Shown here piece by piece: positions 34,442 to 46,644 of a stretch of DNA of 64,000 nt; position 1 is the stretch's first letter, and each line of letters begins with the position of its first letter. A program made the position numbers and the translations under genes. Location of the stretch: NCBI RefSeq assembly GCF_018812025.1, contig NC_063049.1:35035447-35099446 (forward strand). The letters run 5' to 3'. The notes under the pieces are model-generated. The model saw only the letters and a program-made list of their open reading frames with translations. It was not told the DNA's origin and did not search any database. The stretch is from Megalobrama amblycephala (taxonomy: Eukaryota; Chordata; Actinopteri; Cypriniformes; Xenocyprididae).

Positions 34442-34610
34442 CCATAGTTGAAACGAAGCAAATTAATGCTTCACGAAAAAAGTGAAGATGACGAACAAAC
34501 AACTAGGAAGAACAAAAATTAAACAAAGCAAAAGTCTGTTTTTAGTAGCCAGCAGCACACCAGACACTCAAAACTGTCCTGTTACTATAGCTAACATTAC
34601 AACAACAGTA
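34442..34610. other. Unannotated sequence
   Basis: Nothing recognised. Confidence 0.4.
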
Positions 34611-35412
34611 TGGGCCCTATAATACACCCAGCACAATGCGACGCAAGGCGCAGCGCAAGTGTGTTTGCTAGTTTGCATCCAGCGCCATTCGCGTTTTCCC
34701 GTTCAGCGCCACGTCCTTAAATTAGTAAATGCATTTGCGCCAGTTAGTGTGCCCATGGGCGTGCTGGTCTAAAAAAGAGGTGTGTTCAGGCGCATTGCCG
34801 GCGCATTGCTATTTTAAGGAGCTGAAAATAGACTGCGCCATAGACCAACTCAAACCTGGTCTAAAGTCTAAAGTCAATGTCAATTTTTTTGTTAGAGCGC
34901 GTTGGTAGAAACTGCGCCTCTGGGCGCGTCCACAGTGCGCGTTGACTTTGCTTATTACACACAGGGATGCGCATCACACAAACATGCCAAATATTAAAAA
35001 CAAAAGGATTACAGTGTAAAAGAATATTATTGTGTAGGCTACATAAATATGAAAATGTAATTTCGTTTAACTTCTAACTAAACGTTTAACTTCGCGCACG
35101 AGCAGATCGGTTTCTTCGCTTGAAAAGCGTTCAGCTTTTCCGCCAACAAATTCCACCATGTAAATAGCAATCCGCCATGGCGCGAGCGCATCTCGCTCTT
35201 AAAGGAAATGGGAGATGACACTCTGATTGGTTTATTGAACGTTACGCCCATTACTCATTAAGAGAATAGGGACAACCCATTTCAAAAATGTGCCCCGGCG
35301 CACGGACCGTTTTTCCGTCGTTAAAATAGCAAAAGTGGATTTGGACACGCCCTGAGTGCACCTGCGCCATGTGCTTTACACTTTGCGTTTAGATCGTTAA
35401 AATAGGGCCCTA
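34611..35412. mobile_element. CpG-rich MITE with GGGCCCTAT ends
   Basis: The left end TGGGCCCTATAATACACCC and right end CGTTAAAATAGGGCCCTA are inverse. The subterminal regions are rich in GCGC and GCGCAG motifs, and TTGCGCC... pairs with GGCGCA... across the element. The inside contains CCGCCATGGCGCGAGCGCAT. Much higher in CpG than the flanks. No transposase; probably hAT-type by its ends, but I found no 8-bp duplication. Confidence 0.75.
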
Positions 35413-35658
35413 TATCTTTGTTCTGTAAAACACAACAAAACCACTGTTACTCACATATGGAGCAGAAACAACGGCATCCGTTTTCAGGCCTACCTCTCCA
35501 GCGCTGGAAAGCTTTTCTAATATTAGCGTAGGCCCTGAAGATCTTGCCTGATCATAAACCTTCTTTGTCCAGTGATATTCCTCTGACCTTTTCTCTTTTG
35601 TAATGTCTCTCAGCCATCTCTCTTTCTACAGTCTTCAAATCTCCCTCTTGCTCACTAT
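35413..35658. other. Unannotated sequence
   Basis: Nothing recognised. Confidence 0.4.
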
Positions 35659-35989
35659 GGCTGCATCCGAAATCGCATATACTCTTGAGTAGGTACTTAT
35701 TTTGAACAAGTAATTACTTCACGACTGCTAAAAAATTATGCTCTATATAGTATGAACGTGTGGTATCAATGTAATTCTTCACTGCCATTCACAAATCTCC
35801 TCCTGTGGCCTCATTGGATAATAAAGTGTCCATCGTATGCACACTTCAGAATCTCGCTGGTAGTAGTAGGTCATTCAGGTACTTTTTGCCTACTCTTTTA
35901 TAAGTACTGTGAATTCAGGCATATTCTTTTGTCACATACTGTTTTTCGCCTACAATATAGTTGGCAAGTATGCGATTTTGGATTTAGCC
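35659..35989. mobile_element. MITE with GGCTGCATCCGAAATCGCAT end
   Basis: The left end GGCTGCATCCGAAATCGCAT and right end AGTATGCGATTTTGGATTTA are near-inverse. The interior alternates GTACTT/AAGTAC-type motifs. About 330 bp, non-coding; the 85-codon frame in it is a shadow. Confidence 0.75.
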
Positions 35990-37540
35990 TCTCTCCATCA
36001 TTAGTGTAAATGCCCCCTAGTGCTGATTGGCTACAATTGTGTTGTGGTGCTTGGTCCAATCCACTTTCAGCAGTGTTTGTCAGAAATCATTTACTGGACT
36101 TTTAAAATGAAGTGAATTAGGGGGAAAAAAACACAACTCTGCAAATATCTTGCAATTTTATGTTTCGAACACACATGGAGAAGTTTTTTTTTTTTTGTAC
36201 CACCCCTGTATTCTTTTCCCGGTATTTTGATGTCTCATCCTGAAATTTGACAAAGTACTAACCCATTGATCACTGGCACCTCCATTTATCAACTGGATCT
36301 GGACTTGGGCCCACAGTCGTCATATGGCTCGCACCCAGGATGAAAGATGAAGGAGATGCAGGTGTATTCAGGGGTGCTGGAATAAATCAATAACACTGCC
36401 AGGGATTCATCAAACAAGAAAAAAAAGTTTGTAGGTAAATGAAGCATTAATACTTAACCTTGAGAGATGTTCTTTATCCTCTTTAATAACTGCTTATAAT
36501 ATTGCCTAAACTAATCACTGTCTGGCCCTGTTTACACCTAGTATTAACATCAGTCTTGGGTGATTCTTATTTATTTCGATGGCAGTCGCTCGACCGACGC
36601 AGGAAATTTTGTGATGCATATTAAACAGGGTCACTGCTATACAGTACAACTGTACATTCTGAATAGATCTACAATGAAGTACCTATCTAATCACAGCTGT
36701 CATCTCAGGTTTGACCATTCTGAAAGGTGATTATGGATAATTTGTCAAAAATTCATTTTAACATGTTGTATTACTGCCATTACTTAACACAAGCCATCTG
36801 CTTTTTGGCTCTTAAAGCTGAATCATTTATTTTCTGTGACAACAACTTTGCCCTTGCGTCACTATTTATCCTTCAGTTTAATCACAGGATGACTCCAGGA
36901 GCTCCGGGCAAAACAAAGTCTTGCAGATGTGTTTCTGTTGAAAAATAAATAAAACATAAATAAGAAACCACACAAGGAGTCTCCATCTGAACAAAGAAGT
37001 CAATAAAGTGAGAAAAACAATCTTTTTCTCACAACTTGGCTTTCTGTTTGTCATTAAAACAGCAATTCTGCACAGTCACTCCACAGTGAGTCCAGCCACA
37101 AAACATGAGACTTTACCCGCACATATAATTCTGCAGACATACATGTATAACCAGCTTAAGTGTAAAATAACGAATCCACTGCAAATATATAAAATCATAT
37201 AAAACATTCTTGCTTAGATCTCTAAGCTCATAATCAAGGTTAGGGATCCGAGAACCCAAATGAATTATTAATTAAATTAATTCAATCTCAAACGAATTCA
37301 TTTAAATAAGTTATTACTCAACCACCTGCATGACAACATTCACCAACATGGATGAACGACAGGTTTGCGACAATACTGTTTAAGGAAACAGTTGTGACTA
37401 GTTAGTTGATTTGTTTAACGATGCATCATACTATGGTACTGAAGCAGAGGGTTATGCCATTATACGGGAAATGCACACCAGGGTGACCGTGCAGTGTAGT
37501 CCAACTGTTAAACCAATGACTGTTATAAGCTGGTACTTTT
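35990..37540. other. Unannotated sequence, no gene seen
   Basis: Includes a poly-T run at about 36187-36198. No repeat ends or exon-like frames recognised. Confidence 0.4.
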
Positions 37541-38241
37541 AGGGTGTGTTCACACTTGACATGTTTGGTTTGATTAAAACGAACCCTGGTGCGATTGCTC
37601 TTGCGGTTCATTTGAACGTGTGAATGCTGCCATCCGAACCCTGCTGTGCACCAAGCAAGCAGACCGAAACTGAAAAGACTGGTCTCGGTCCACTACCAAA
37701 CGAACTCTGGTGCGGTTAGAAAGATATATGAACGCAACACAGACCAAAGACATGTAAATGAACCAAAAACAGGAAGATGAGACCCTACTGTACAAAGGAC
37801 AGAATGCTCACGCATATCGTTTTTTTTCTCATCATAGTTGTGATTTTGCCTATCACAGTTCGGTACAGGTATCAGAACCGCGTCTCCTGTATGCGAAGGT
37901 GGGAATCCTGCCGCTGTTTTGACTCCTTTACACATTTTATAAGCTCTTCACAAGTTCTCAGCTGGTCAAAATACCATCATATGCAGACTATGCACATACA
38001 ACGGGCACATGTATCCCAGCACACAGCGTTATTTTGGATGTGTCAGTAAGTTCCGTCTCAAAATAGGCAATATGTCATAAAAGCTGACCAATCAGATTGT
38101 GAACTTATGCCTTTAGGTTCGGTATCTTTTGGTTCGGTGCTAATCTGAACGCTAAGAGGACCAGGACTAAATGATTTTCTTTTCTTTTTTTTGGTCCGGA
38201 CCAAACGAACAAGTGACGCCGAACTACATGTGTGAGAACAC
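37541..38241. mobile_element. hAT-like MITE with GTGTGTTCACACTTG end
   Basis: The left end AGGGTGTGTTCACACTTGAC and right end TACATGTGTGAGAACACA are partly inverse. The interior has repeated GGTTTGGTTTGA, CGAACCCTGGTGCG, GGTCCGGACCAAACG and GGTTCGG motifs. The right tip is truncated where the TTAA MITE at 38248 begins. Frames inside are not coding. Confidence 0.65.
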
Positions 38242-38247
38242 ATGTAA

Positions 38248-39242
38248 AGGGTTAGTTCACCCAAAAATGAAAATTCTTTCATTAATTACTCACCCTCAAG
38301 CCGTTCCACACCCGTAAGACCTTTGTTAATCTTCGGAACGCAAATTAAGATATTTTTGTTGAAATCCGATGGATTCATAACACTCCGAAGATTCCTGAAA
38401 CAGTGTTTTGAAATCGGCCATCACTAAATAAGTCGTTATTTTGTTTTTTTGGCGTACCAAAAATTTTCTCGTCGCTTTATAATATTAATATTGAATCACT
38501 TTACTCACATGAACTGATTTAAATATGTTTTTAGTACATTAATGGATCTTGAGAGAGGAAATGTCATTGCTGGCTATGGAGACCTCACGGAGCCATCGGA
38601 TTTCAACAGCCAGCAGCCATATCACCCTGTAGCCCAAGACTGGTTGCCCACTGAAGCTAAGCAGGGCTGAGCCTGGAATGGGAGACCTCATGGGAAAACT
38701 AGGTTGCTGCTGGAAGAGGCGTTAGTGAGGCCAGCAGGGGGGTGCGCACCCTGTGGTCTGGGTGGGTCCTAACACCCCAGTATAGTGATGGGGACACTAT
38801 ACTGTCAAAAAAGCACCGTCCTTCGGATGAGATGTTAAACTGAGATCCTGACTCTCTGTGGTCGTTAAAAATCCCTGGCCAGATTTGCCCATTGGCCTCA
38901 GTCTATCATGACCTCCTAATCATCCCCATATACTGATTGGCTTCATCACTCTGTCTCCTCTCCACCAATAAGCTGGTGTGTGGTGGGCGTTCTGGCGCAA
39001 TATGGCTGCCGTCGCATCATCCAGGTTGATGCTGCACATTGGTGGTGGTTGAGGAGATTCCCCCTACTATATGTAAAGCGCTTGGAGTACCCAGAAAAGT
39101 GCTATATAAATGTAACAAATTATTATTATAACAAAAATATCTTAATTTGCGTTCCGAAGATTAACGAAGGTCTTATGGGTGTGGAACGGCATGAGGGTGA
39201 GTAATAAATGACATTATTTTCATTTTTGGGTGAACTAACCCT
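38248..39242. mobile_element. TTAA-type palindromic MITE carrying a SINE
   Basis: Begins AGGGTTAGTTCACCCAAAAA after GTAA (mutated TTAA, 38244-38247) and ends TTTTTGGGTGAACTAACCCT before TTAA (39243-39246). Only the left half and a short right arm are present; the SINE at 38609-39129 splits it within TTTCAACA/AAAATATC. Same family as 15483-16318. Confidence 0.88.
38609..39129 (+). mobile_element. SINE3: SINE3-type element derived from 5S rRNA
   Basis: The head (about 38618-38690) is recognisably 5S rRNA: GAAGCTAAGCAGGGCTGAGC is the A-box region and GGAATGGGAGACC the C-box of the internal RNA polymerase III promoter. The bases that normally separate them (GGTCAGTAC type) are deleted. The body carries GCACCGTCCTTCGGATGAGA and CACTCTGTCTCCTCTCCACC. 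The tail is a LINE-like end (TGTAAAGCGCTTGGAGTACC, GTGCTATATAAATG) followed by ATT repeats. AACA flanks both sides (38605-38608, 39130-39133). This layout matches SINE3 of zebrafish. The 74-codon frame in it is not coding. Confidence 0.92.
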
Positions 39243-39246
39243 TTAA

Positions 39247-39686
39247 TCACAAATCAATGATTCTAATGGCTCAGATCTTTTTAGTGAATTTTTTGTCAAG
39301 TTTGCTAAAACAATGGCTGAAAACCTGTTTGACTGCTGGTTAACATTATCCAATAACACATGTGCCCTCAGTAATGTCAGCAGAAATGGAAAGTCATTTC
39401 AGATAATGGGAAAATTATTATATTTTGATTAAAAATTACAAAGACAATTTCTTTTTGATCGAGCACCAATGCATAATTTAAAATATACCTAGGAACATGC
39501 ATTAAGAAAGTAAATAGCGTTGATTCTGAATGTCATGTCGACTTTAACTAAAGGTGAAATGGAAAATATTCACATTTTATAGAATCAACATTCTAAGTAT
39601 TAATGAGAATCAGCACTTGTCAGCATTTATATTGATTGAGTAGACTCAAAAAAACTTTCAAAAGGGATGAACAAACACTGTTTATA
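39247..39686. other. Unannotated sequence, no gene seen
   Basis: Nothing recognised. Confidence 0.4.
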
Positions 39687-40070
39687 TACAGTATCTCACA
39701 AAAGTGAGTACACCCCTCACATTTTAGTAACTATTTTAGTATATCTTCTCAAGGGACAATACTATAGAAATGAATCTTGTTAGTTATTTTAGAGTAGTCA
39801 ATGTGCTGCTTGTATAGCAGTATAGATTTACTGTCTTCTAAAAATAACTCAACATACAGCCATTATTGTCTAAATAGCTGGCAACGAAAGTGAGTACACC
39901 CTAAGTGATAACAGCTCTACGTCTTTTAACCATGCAAACCCACATGTCCTATTCATCATGTTTATGTTTTTGTCTTCTTGATAGGACCATACAAATTTGT
40001 GTATCTTGTATTAGAGCAGATAAAATTTGGTGCTTTGAGTACAATTCTCTATGACCACTGGATGTTAAAC

Positions 40071-41069
40071 ATGGCACCTCATGGCAAAGAACTCTCTGAG
40101 GATTTGAGAATTAGAATTGTTGCTCCACAAAGATGCTATAAGAAGATTGGTAACACCCTGAAACTGAGTTACAGTAGTGGCCAGGGTCATACAGTGGTTT
40201 TCCAAGACGGGTTCCACTCGGAATAGGCCTCGCAAGGGTCGATAAAAGTAGCTTAGTCCTCGTGTTGTGCATCAGGCGCAGAAGCTGGCTTCAAAAAACA
40301 GACACATGAGTGCTGCCAGCATTGCTTTAGAGGTTGCAGAAACGGGAGGTCAGCTTGTCAGTGCTCAGACCATATGCCGCACACTGCAACAAGTCGGTTT
40401 GTATGGCCGTCGTCCCAGAAAGAAGCCTCTTCTGAAGCTGGCTCACAAGAAAGCCAGCAAACAGTTTGCTGAAGACAACCTGTCCAAGAGCATGAATTAC
40501 TGGAACCATGTCCTGTGGTCTGATGAGACTAAAATAAACTTGTTTGGCTCAGATGGTGTCCAGCATGTGTGAGAATTACCAAGAAAATTGTGTCTTGCCT
40601 ACAGTCAAGCATGGTGGTGGTAGCATCATAGTCTGAGGCTGCATGGGTGCTGCTGGGACTGGGGAACTGCACTTCATTGAGGGAAGCATGGATTCCAATA
40701 TGTACTATGACATTCTGAAGCAGAACTTGATGCCCTCCCTTCAGAAACTGGGCCGAACGGCAGTTTTCCAACATGATAATGACCCCAAAACACACCGCCA
40801 AGATCACAAATGCCTTGCTGAGGAAGCTGAAGGTGAAGATGATGGAGTGGCCAAGTATGTCTCCAGACCTGAACCCTATTGAGCACCTGTGGGGCATCCT
40901 CAAGCGGAAGGTGGAGAAGCGCCATGTGTCTAACATCCAGCAGCTCCGTGATGTCATTATGGAGGAGTGGAAGAGGATCCCAGCAACAGCCTGTGCAGCT
41001 CTGGTGAATTCCATGCCCAGGAGGATTAAGGCAGTGCTAGATAACAATGGTGCTCACAAAAAATATTGA
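40071..41069 (+). pseudogene. Tc1 transposase, degraded
   Basis: Starts at ATG 40071 (MAPHGKELSEDLRIRIVAPQ), with helix-turn-helix remnants to about 40225, then a stop and frame change. The second frame (40267-40572) has QTICRTLQQVGLYGRRPRKK and the first catalytic Asp in LWSDETKINLFG, then a stop. After about 40640 the [20 protein letters not shown] region, FQHDNDPK (second Asp) and [19 protein letters not shown] (third acid) appear, but in two frames; the last frame is open to the stop at 41069. DD34E layout, so Tc1. Several frameshifts and stops make it non-functional. Minus-strand frames here are shadows. Confidence 0.92.
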
Positions 41070-41150
41070 CACTTTGGTCACAGTTTCAACATGTTCACTT
41101 AGGGTGCACTCACTTTTGTTGCCAGTTATTTAGTATGGCTGTATGTTGAG

Positions 41151-42237
41151 TAGAGCCCGACCGATATATCGGCCGGCCGATATTATCGGCCGATATGAGC
41201 TAATTGCATTTAAATCGGCATCGGCGTTTATAACGGCCGATGAAACATGAGAAACAGAGTCTCATGCTTCACTCATGTTATGAGTGTTGCATAGTTTGCC
41301 CACCAGAGGGAGCTCTGCAACTCCCCAGTTGACAACAGCGCCAGAAATCCACTACAGAAAAAAGCTATCAGCCGAGCCACGGAGACGTACTCTTTTGACA
41401 GTGAGTCTGTCGTTCGTCATGTGAAATGATTGTAGATTTAGTTAATACACTGTATATAAAAACAGTGTGGTAGTTCTAGCTAACGGTCCTATCATTATCA
41501 CTTCTAAATATTCTGTAACATCACTTACAGCCGCTAATGCATTGCTATATTAGATTAGCCACAAAGCTAATAACGTTACCATGTTTATCAGTGGAAGAGC
41601 GCGAACGTTAATAAGAGGTCAAACTATAACGTTAGTGTTTAACTTATTCTAAATATATCTGCAGTGTTTGTTGTATATATATTGAGAACATTCTACATTG
41701 TTTAAATTATATTTTGGTATTATTTATTTATTTTATATTTATTTATTTTATATGTAGCTATACATTTAACTTATTTTAATTTTATTTTCAATTAATTGAC
41801 ATGGTTTTGTGGAATATTGAATTTGTTTGGTATAGCTCTTTTACTTTAACTTTAGTATTATAATTTATTTACAGTACACACACAGACTGTTAAAACCAGC
41901 TTCAACTGGAAGTAAGTAAAACTGTTAAATGTTTAAAACCAGACTGTTTTTTGATCATTAAAAATATATACTTTTGATGTGCAATTGTTTAGTCATTGAG
42001 ACTGTAATCTAAGGCTTTTTTTTAACATAATCCCTTCTGGAAAATGGTTTATACAGCCCACATACATAGAACAGGCAGATATTTTGCTATTGAATGTTGT
42101 GTAAGTGTAGTTTATAGGAAATGGGTCTAATATCCAGTTTATTTTCAAAATCAAAATATCGGCTTATAAATCGGCTCTTTTCGAGTTAATATCGGCATCG
42201 GCATCGGCCCCCAAAAATCCATATCGGTCGGGCTCTA
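41151..42237. mobile_element. hAT-type non-autonomous element in a Tc1 inverted repeat
   Basis: Terminal inverted repeats TAGAGCCCGACCGATAT and ATATCGGTCGGGCTCTA are perfect over 17 bp, and an 8-bp target duplication ATGTTGAG is perfect (41143-41150, 42238-42245). The subterminal parts carry many ATCGGC/GCCGAT motifs, likely transposase-binding repeats. Length 1087 bp. No open frame of transposase size. Confidence 0.95.
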
Positions 42238-42395
42238 ATGTTGAGTTATTTTTAGAGGACAGTAAATCTGTACTGCTGTACAAGCAGCACATTGACTACT
42301 CTAAAGTATATACAATTTGCATTCTATAGTATTGTCGCTTGAGAAGATATATTAAAATGGTTGCTGAAATGTGAGGGGTGTATGAGGATGAGATA

Positions 42396-42398
<3 letters not shown>

Positions 42399-42468
<70 letters not shown>
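42399..42468. repeat. (TA)n microsatellite
   Basis: About 30 TA units directly at the right boundary of the Tc1 element. Confidence 0.95.
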
Positions 42469-42797
42469 CAAACTCTTAAAACTCAGCATTGTGAGTGTTT
42501 GATCTTGTGGATTTCTTTTTTCATCTCAAGCGCTTTACAGAAAGTGAGGAAATGTGAGCTGCCAACTCAATCTTCTGTCCACTTTGGAAGTGAATACAAT
42601 CTTGATTTCCTTCCCATCATCTCTTTTTAGAGCTCTGGACCCTCACATTAACATTTTCCAGACTTTATTTACCCACCCCCAAGGTTTTCATGTGGCATCT
42701 TTCATGCTCAGCTGCTCTATTGTCTTGAAAATAGTTTAGCATCGCAGGCTGCAATCCTCCCTCTCCCTCCCCCTCCCCAGAGTTCAGTCTTCCTGCA

Positions 42798-42830
<33 letters not shown>

Positions 42831-43544
42831 AACTCTGCCTGCTGGCTGTTTGTTGCTGTTGCATGCAAAATGTGTGCCAAGGCAGAGCAGCTGGAAACCA
42901 ATTTGATGCATTTCAAAAGAAAAACTTCCTCTGCTCTCTCTGCAAAGCCAACTGATGGAGAGAAATGGAGGGATGTGCTGTGGGTCTGTAATTAATTGTA
43001 CCACAAACATATGAATAAATCATGGGGCTGCATTTATGTCCATACACAAGAACATTGTCACATATCATTTAGTAATGAATGCAACACTCCAGAGGTCAAA
43101 AAGTTCAAGGACTCAGATACATATGGTATGAATTAGGGTACAAATTTTACATTAACTTTAAACAGCAAATTTTATTTGTCGATACTACTAAGCAAAACAG
43201 TAAAGTTCTGAAAGTAAATCTCCCGTGTGTTTTCTCAATATAGATAAAACTTCAGAAAATAAATTGATTTTTAAATATTATATATATAAACCTTTCAAGA
43301 CAGACCTACAGTGAACACACAAGGATGGTACTTCTGCAGTAGACCAAAAATTAACGAGATTTTTTTTTTTTTTTGTAAAAATTGTTGATCTTTCACACTC
43401 TTAAGCAGCTTATATATATTTATATGCATCTTAATATAAACTTAAACTATATTGTTTTTATACTCAATCAGTAATCAATTACTTTATGTTAACAGTTTTG
43501 TTTTTGATTTGATAACCTTATTTCTAATTCTTTATGGGAAGAGT
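42469..43544. other. Unique sequence with (CA)n
   Basis: A CCCTCC-rich patch and (CA)n lie at 42760-42828 (microsatellite 42800-42828); poly-T near 43361-43374. No gene seen; overlapping minus frames pass through the microsatellite. Confidence 0.5.
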
Positions 43545-43770
43545 ATACCACTCTTAAAAACATCCATGGAAACTTTCCATTGCACAAATGTTCTTTATAG
43601 TGTAAAAATGTTCTTCAGATTATTAAAATGTTCTTCACACTACGAAAAAAAAAAAAAAAAAAAAAGGTTCTTTTAAGAACTGTTCACTGAAAGGTTCTTT
43701 GAGGAAACAAAATGGGTCTTCTATGGCATCGATGTGAAACCTCCCTTTTTAGTTTTTAGTGTAAATTAAA
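43545..43770. repeat. Dispersed repeat fragment with poly-A
   Basis: GTTCTTTATAGTG, TGTTCTTCAGATT and TGTTCTTCACACT recur, followed by a 22-A run (about 43646-43667), then AAAGGTTCTTTGAGGAAAC and TCTTCTATGGCATCGATGTG. This is the layout of a common fish GGTTCTTTATA-type MITE. Ends not resolved. Confidence 0.5.
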
Positions 43771-44299
43771 ATATATTTTTCATTTCATAGTTCGGTGCTT
43801 GTGTACCTCTGCCCAATTGTTCCCTTATGGAGAAAAATAATGGTAAAAAAATTAAAAGAAACTGTAATATTACCAAGACTAGTAAGAGAAATTAAACATT
43901 TATTAAAGCTTACTTTCAATCAAATCTTAAACCTGGAACAAAAAAGTGCTACTGCTCTTTTTTCACTGCATGTTTTCATCAGATGCCCTTGAACATCACC
44001 ACTTGAACTGCAGGTCAGAGAAGACGCATCACACAGTTCTTTACAATCACTGATGCCTGAATGAGAGTTCAGGCATCAAAACTGCCGAAGAAAAAATAAT
44101 AAGTGCAGATGGAAGCAAAAACATCTATCCCTCCTTTATTACACAGCTCTATGGAATTGGCCTACTTGATTCTGACTGGTCAATCGCTGCATTTATCCTC
44201 TGATATTTCCTATATGATAACGCTCATCCTGAATCTGGCACTTCTGTCAAGTCCCTTGTATCATTGGAAGCCCTTTATATGTCCACATATGAAAAAAAA
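43771..44299. other. Unannotated sequence, no gene seen
   Basis: Nothing recognised. Confidence 0.4.
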
Positions 44300-44520
44300 A
44301 AAATTCGCCATAAAAAGTCATAATGACATAAGTCGAAATAAGTCATAATTATTAGAAAAGTCAAAATTATTATTATTTTTATTATTATAAGTTGAATTTT
44401 TGACATAATTTTAAAACATTAACTTTTTATCTCCTAATTTTTTACCTTATTTTCTCATAATTATGACTTGTTTCTTAAATCTCAATGTCATAATTATGAT
44501 TTACCAAAGAATTATTTTTT
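44300..44520. repeat. Degenerate ATAATTATGAC repeat, partly inverted
   Basis: AGTCATAATGACATAAGTCG and AAGTCATAATTATTAG on the left face CTCATAATTATGACTTG and GTCATAATTATGATTTACC on the right, with an ATT-rich centre. Non-coding. A related GAGAATAAA repeat is at 49554-49690. Confidence 0.6.
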
Positions 44521-46644
44521 TTCTTATATGGCAGAAATGGGCTTCCATACATATCACACTGCAAACTCGTCATCTTGTGTCTCAGTAGATTGTAGTGAAA
44601 ATGACCTCAAATGACTTCAGCATTAATATTACTGTAATATCGTGGCAGTGTTCATCTTGTTGCAAGGCCTATTGTTTCATAAGTTTTAATGAACTATTTC
44701 TTTTTCATTCAGTCGGTCATTATAAACAACAAAAAACGACGTTGTGGAGCGGAGTACATTATCCCTTACTGAATCATTATAAACATCAATATTGTGAGCT
44801 TCTCTTTAATCTGTAATGAGAAAGCAGACGCAGGGTGAAAAATATGCCATAAATAAGACACCTCATAGAAATCCTGTATATCTGTATCCCTAGCAACATC
44901 ACATGCATCGCGACTCCAAGGTTTAGAACAACTAACCATGCCCAACATCAACAGTCGAAGCTGAAGATAATAAACTATTAATCTCTCAATTATTTGTCAC
45001 ACATATTATGCATCAGGCAAATCATCATCTGTGTGATTGCGAGATATTAGTGAATACAAAACCACGGGTATTAGGAGGCCCATCTCTAATGTGAATTTCT
45101 CACGCTTATCTGTCTTCCTGTGATCCTCATATATGGAGTGCTCATGCTGTCCATCCCTCAGGAGAAGACAGTCGAGAATGTGCCTTTGAACGTCTTTAGG
45201 TTATTACTCAAATCCGTTTAATTAGCCCTCGCTCTTTCAATGCCATTCCTCAGAGAGCAGCTTCATGATAGTGATTACTCCCTCTGTCTATGGAGTCACC
45301 TAGTCTATCCGAGGTTTCCAAACTCACATGCTCACGCTCGATAATTCCATATAAGGTGAAAGTAGGTAAATAAACAGAGAAATGTCCATATACAGAGCCA
45401 TCTCTGCTCTTTATTTGAAGTTTTGAATGAAAAGGAGTGATGTGTTCCAGAGGAACATATTTACATATCAGAGTTTTTTTGTACTGCAAAAAAATCCTGT
45501 TAAATATAAGAAAAAAATGGAGCCGTGGTTGGCATAAATTGACTATAAAATATGTGTAAACAGTTAAGGGATGCAATTTCTGTATTTTACAGCGCATAAA
45601 CAGCACTTCATTAATTGACATAGTAATCTGACTTACAGTTAACCAATTTACTGCATTCAATTATTACATTTGTGTTATTTTACGTCCTTTTTCCAATAAA
45701 ATTACAAACATTTTTTGCAATGTGCCTTTATATCACCTTCACTGTGTACTTCAGACCTCTAAATGTCTGCTATAATCATGCCATAATCTATTTTCCTGCT
45801 GAAATTACATTTTGTGTTAGGAGACAGATGCTGAGAAACATTTTGGTAAACAGTGACTCACAGCAGAATTACATTTTAGAGGCACATTTGATGTTATTCT
45901 CAAACCTGCTATAAAGAAAGAGGGAATTAATCTGTACCTTTTAGACCACAAACACCTCCGAGGCGGTCCTCTGGCCGTACCCCTGTGCCAAAAACATGGT
46001 GTCACATGAATTTGAACACAACCTAAAGATGGTGGCACTAGCATAAACAATGAATCCCATTACTTTGAAAACCAGCAGAGGTTTCCATCTTTCATGACAA
46101 AATCAGCATTCAGTCCTTTCCAAAAAGCTCCGGTGACCTTGACAAGCTTCCCCTCGCCAGCCTAGTCCCGTCAGCATTCATGTTTTATAACCGGGGCAGT
46201 GGCGGTTCATCAGCCCTCATGGCATCTGGGTCATATGTGAGGCAATCTAATCAGAGAATTGCTGCAGTGTAGAGGAGGCTGATTCAAACCCACTGAACAG
46301 TCACAGTCCAGGAGCCTTTGTGCACCACTGATTATGCTCTGTTCAGGTGGTAAGAACAGGCCCCACTGCTGGCCAGATGGTGTTATTAAAGGTTGGGCAG
46401 ACGCGAGGCAGTCGGGAGCCAAGACACGAGCTCTGCACCTCCCACTCACCAGCGTATGCCATCACCTGCATTTAACTCTGTGCCAATGGCAGAAAAAAAA
46501 AAACTTTGATCAGGAGCATGACACTACTTCCTGTGGACCTCATCTCCATCTGCTAATGAAATAAGGATTCAGAAAAGCTCTGATGATCTGGAAACTTTGT
46601 GTAAATTATTTCCTCTGGAGGCTACTACTAAATTCAAATAAATA
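44521..46644. other. Mostly unique sequence; possible non-coding conserved blocks
   Basis: The parts 44820-45350 and 45930-46560 are repeat-free and GC-richer. A 136-codon minus frame (45660-45250) has no recognisable domain. I see no exon that I can support. Confidence 0.3.

Larger units (their letters stand above)
39689..42398 (+). mobile_element. Tc1/mariner transposon split by a hAT-type insertion
   Basis: The ends CAGTATCTCACAAAAGTGAG and (inverse) TAGTATCTCATCCTCATACA lie next to TA (39687-39688, 42399-42400). The inverted repeats are about 215 bp: GTGAGTACACCCTAAGTG near 39890 pairs with CACTTAGGGTGCACTCACTT near 41096, and AACATACAGCC pairs with GGCTGTATGTT. The hAT-type element 41151-42237 sits in the right repeat. 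Without it the Tc1 is about 1.6 kb, the normal size. The right end abuts a (TA)n array. Confidence 0.93.

Noticed and set aside
38609..38690. 5S rRNA gene
   Set aside because: The 5S-like part is only the head of a SINE3 element: it continues into the SINE body and LINE-like tail and has a deletion in the internal promoter.
40529..41047. 172-codon minus frame
   Set aside because: Antisense shadow of the degraded Tc1 transposase on the plus strand.
45250..45660. 136-codon minus frame
   Set aside because: Composition is AT-driven, with no domain or splice context.
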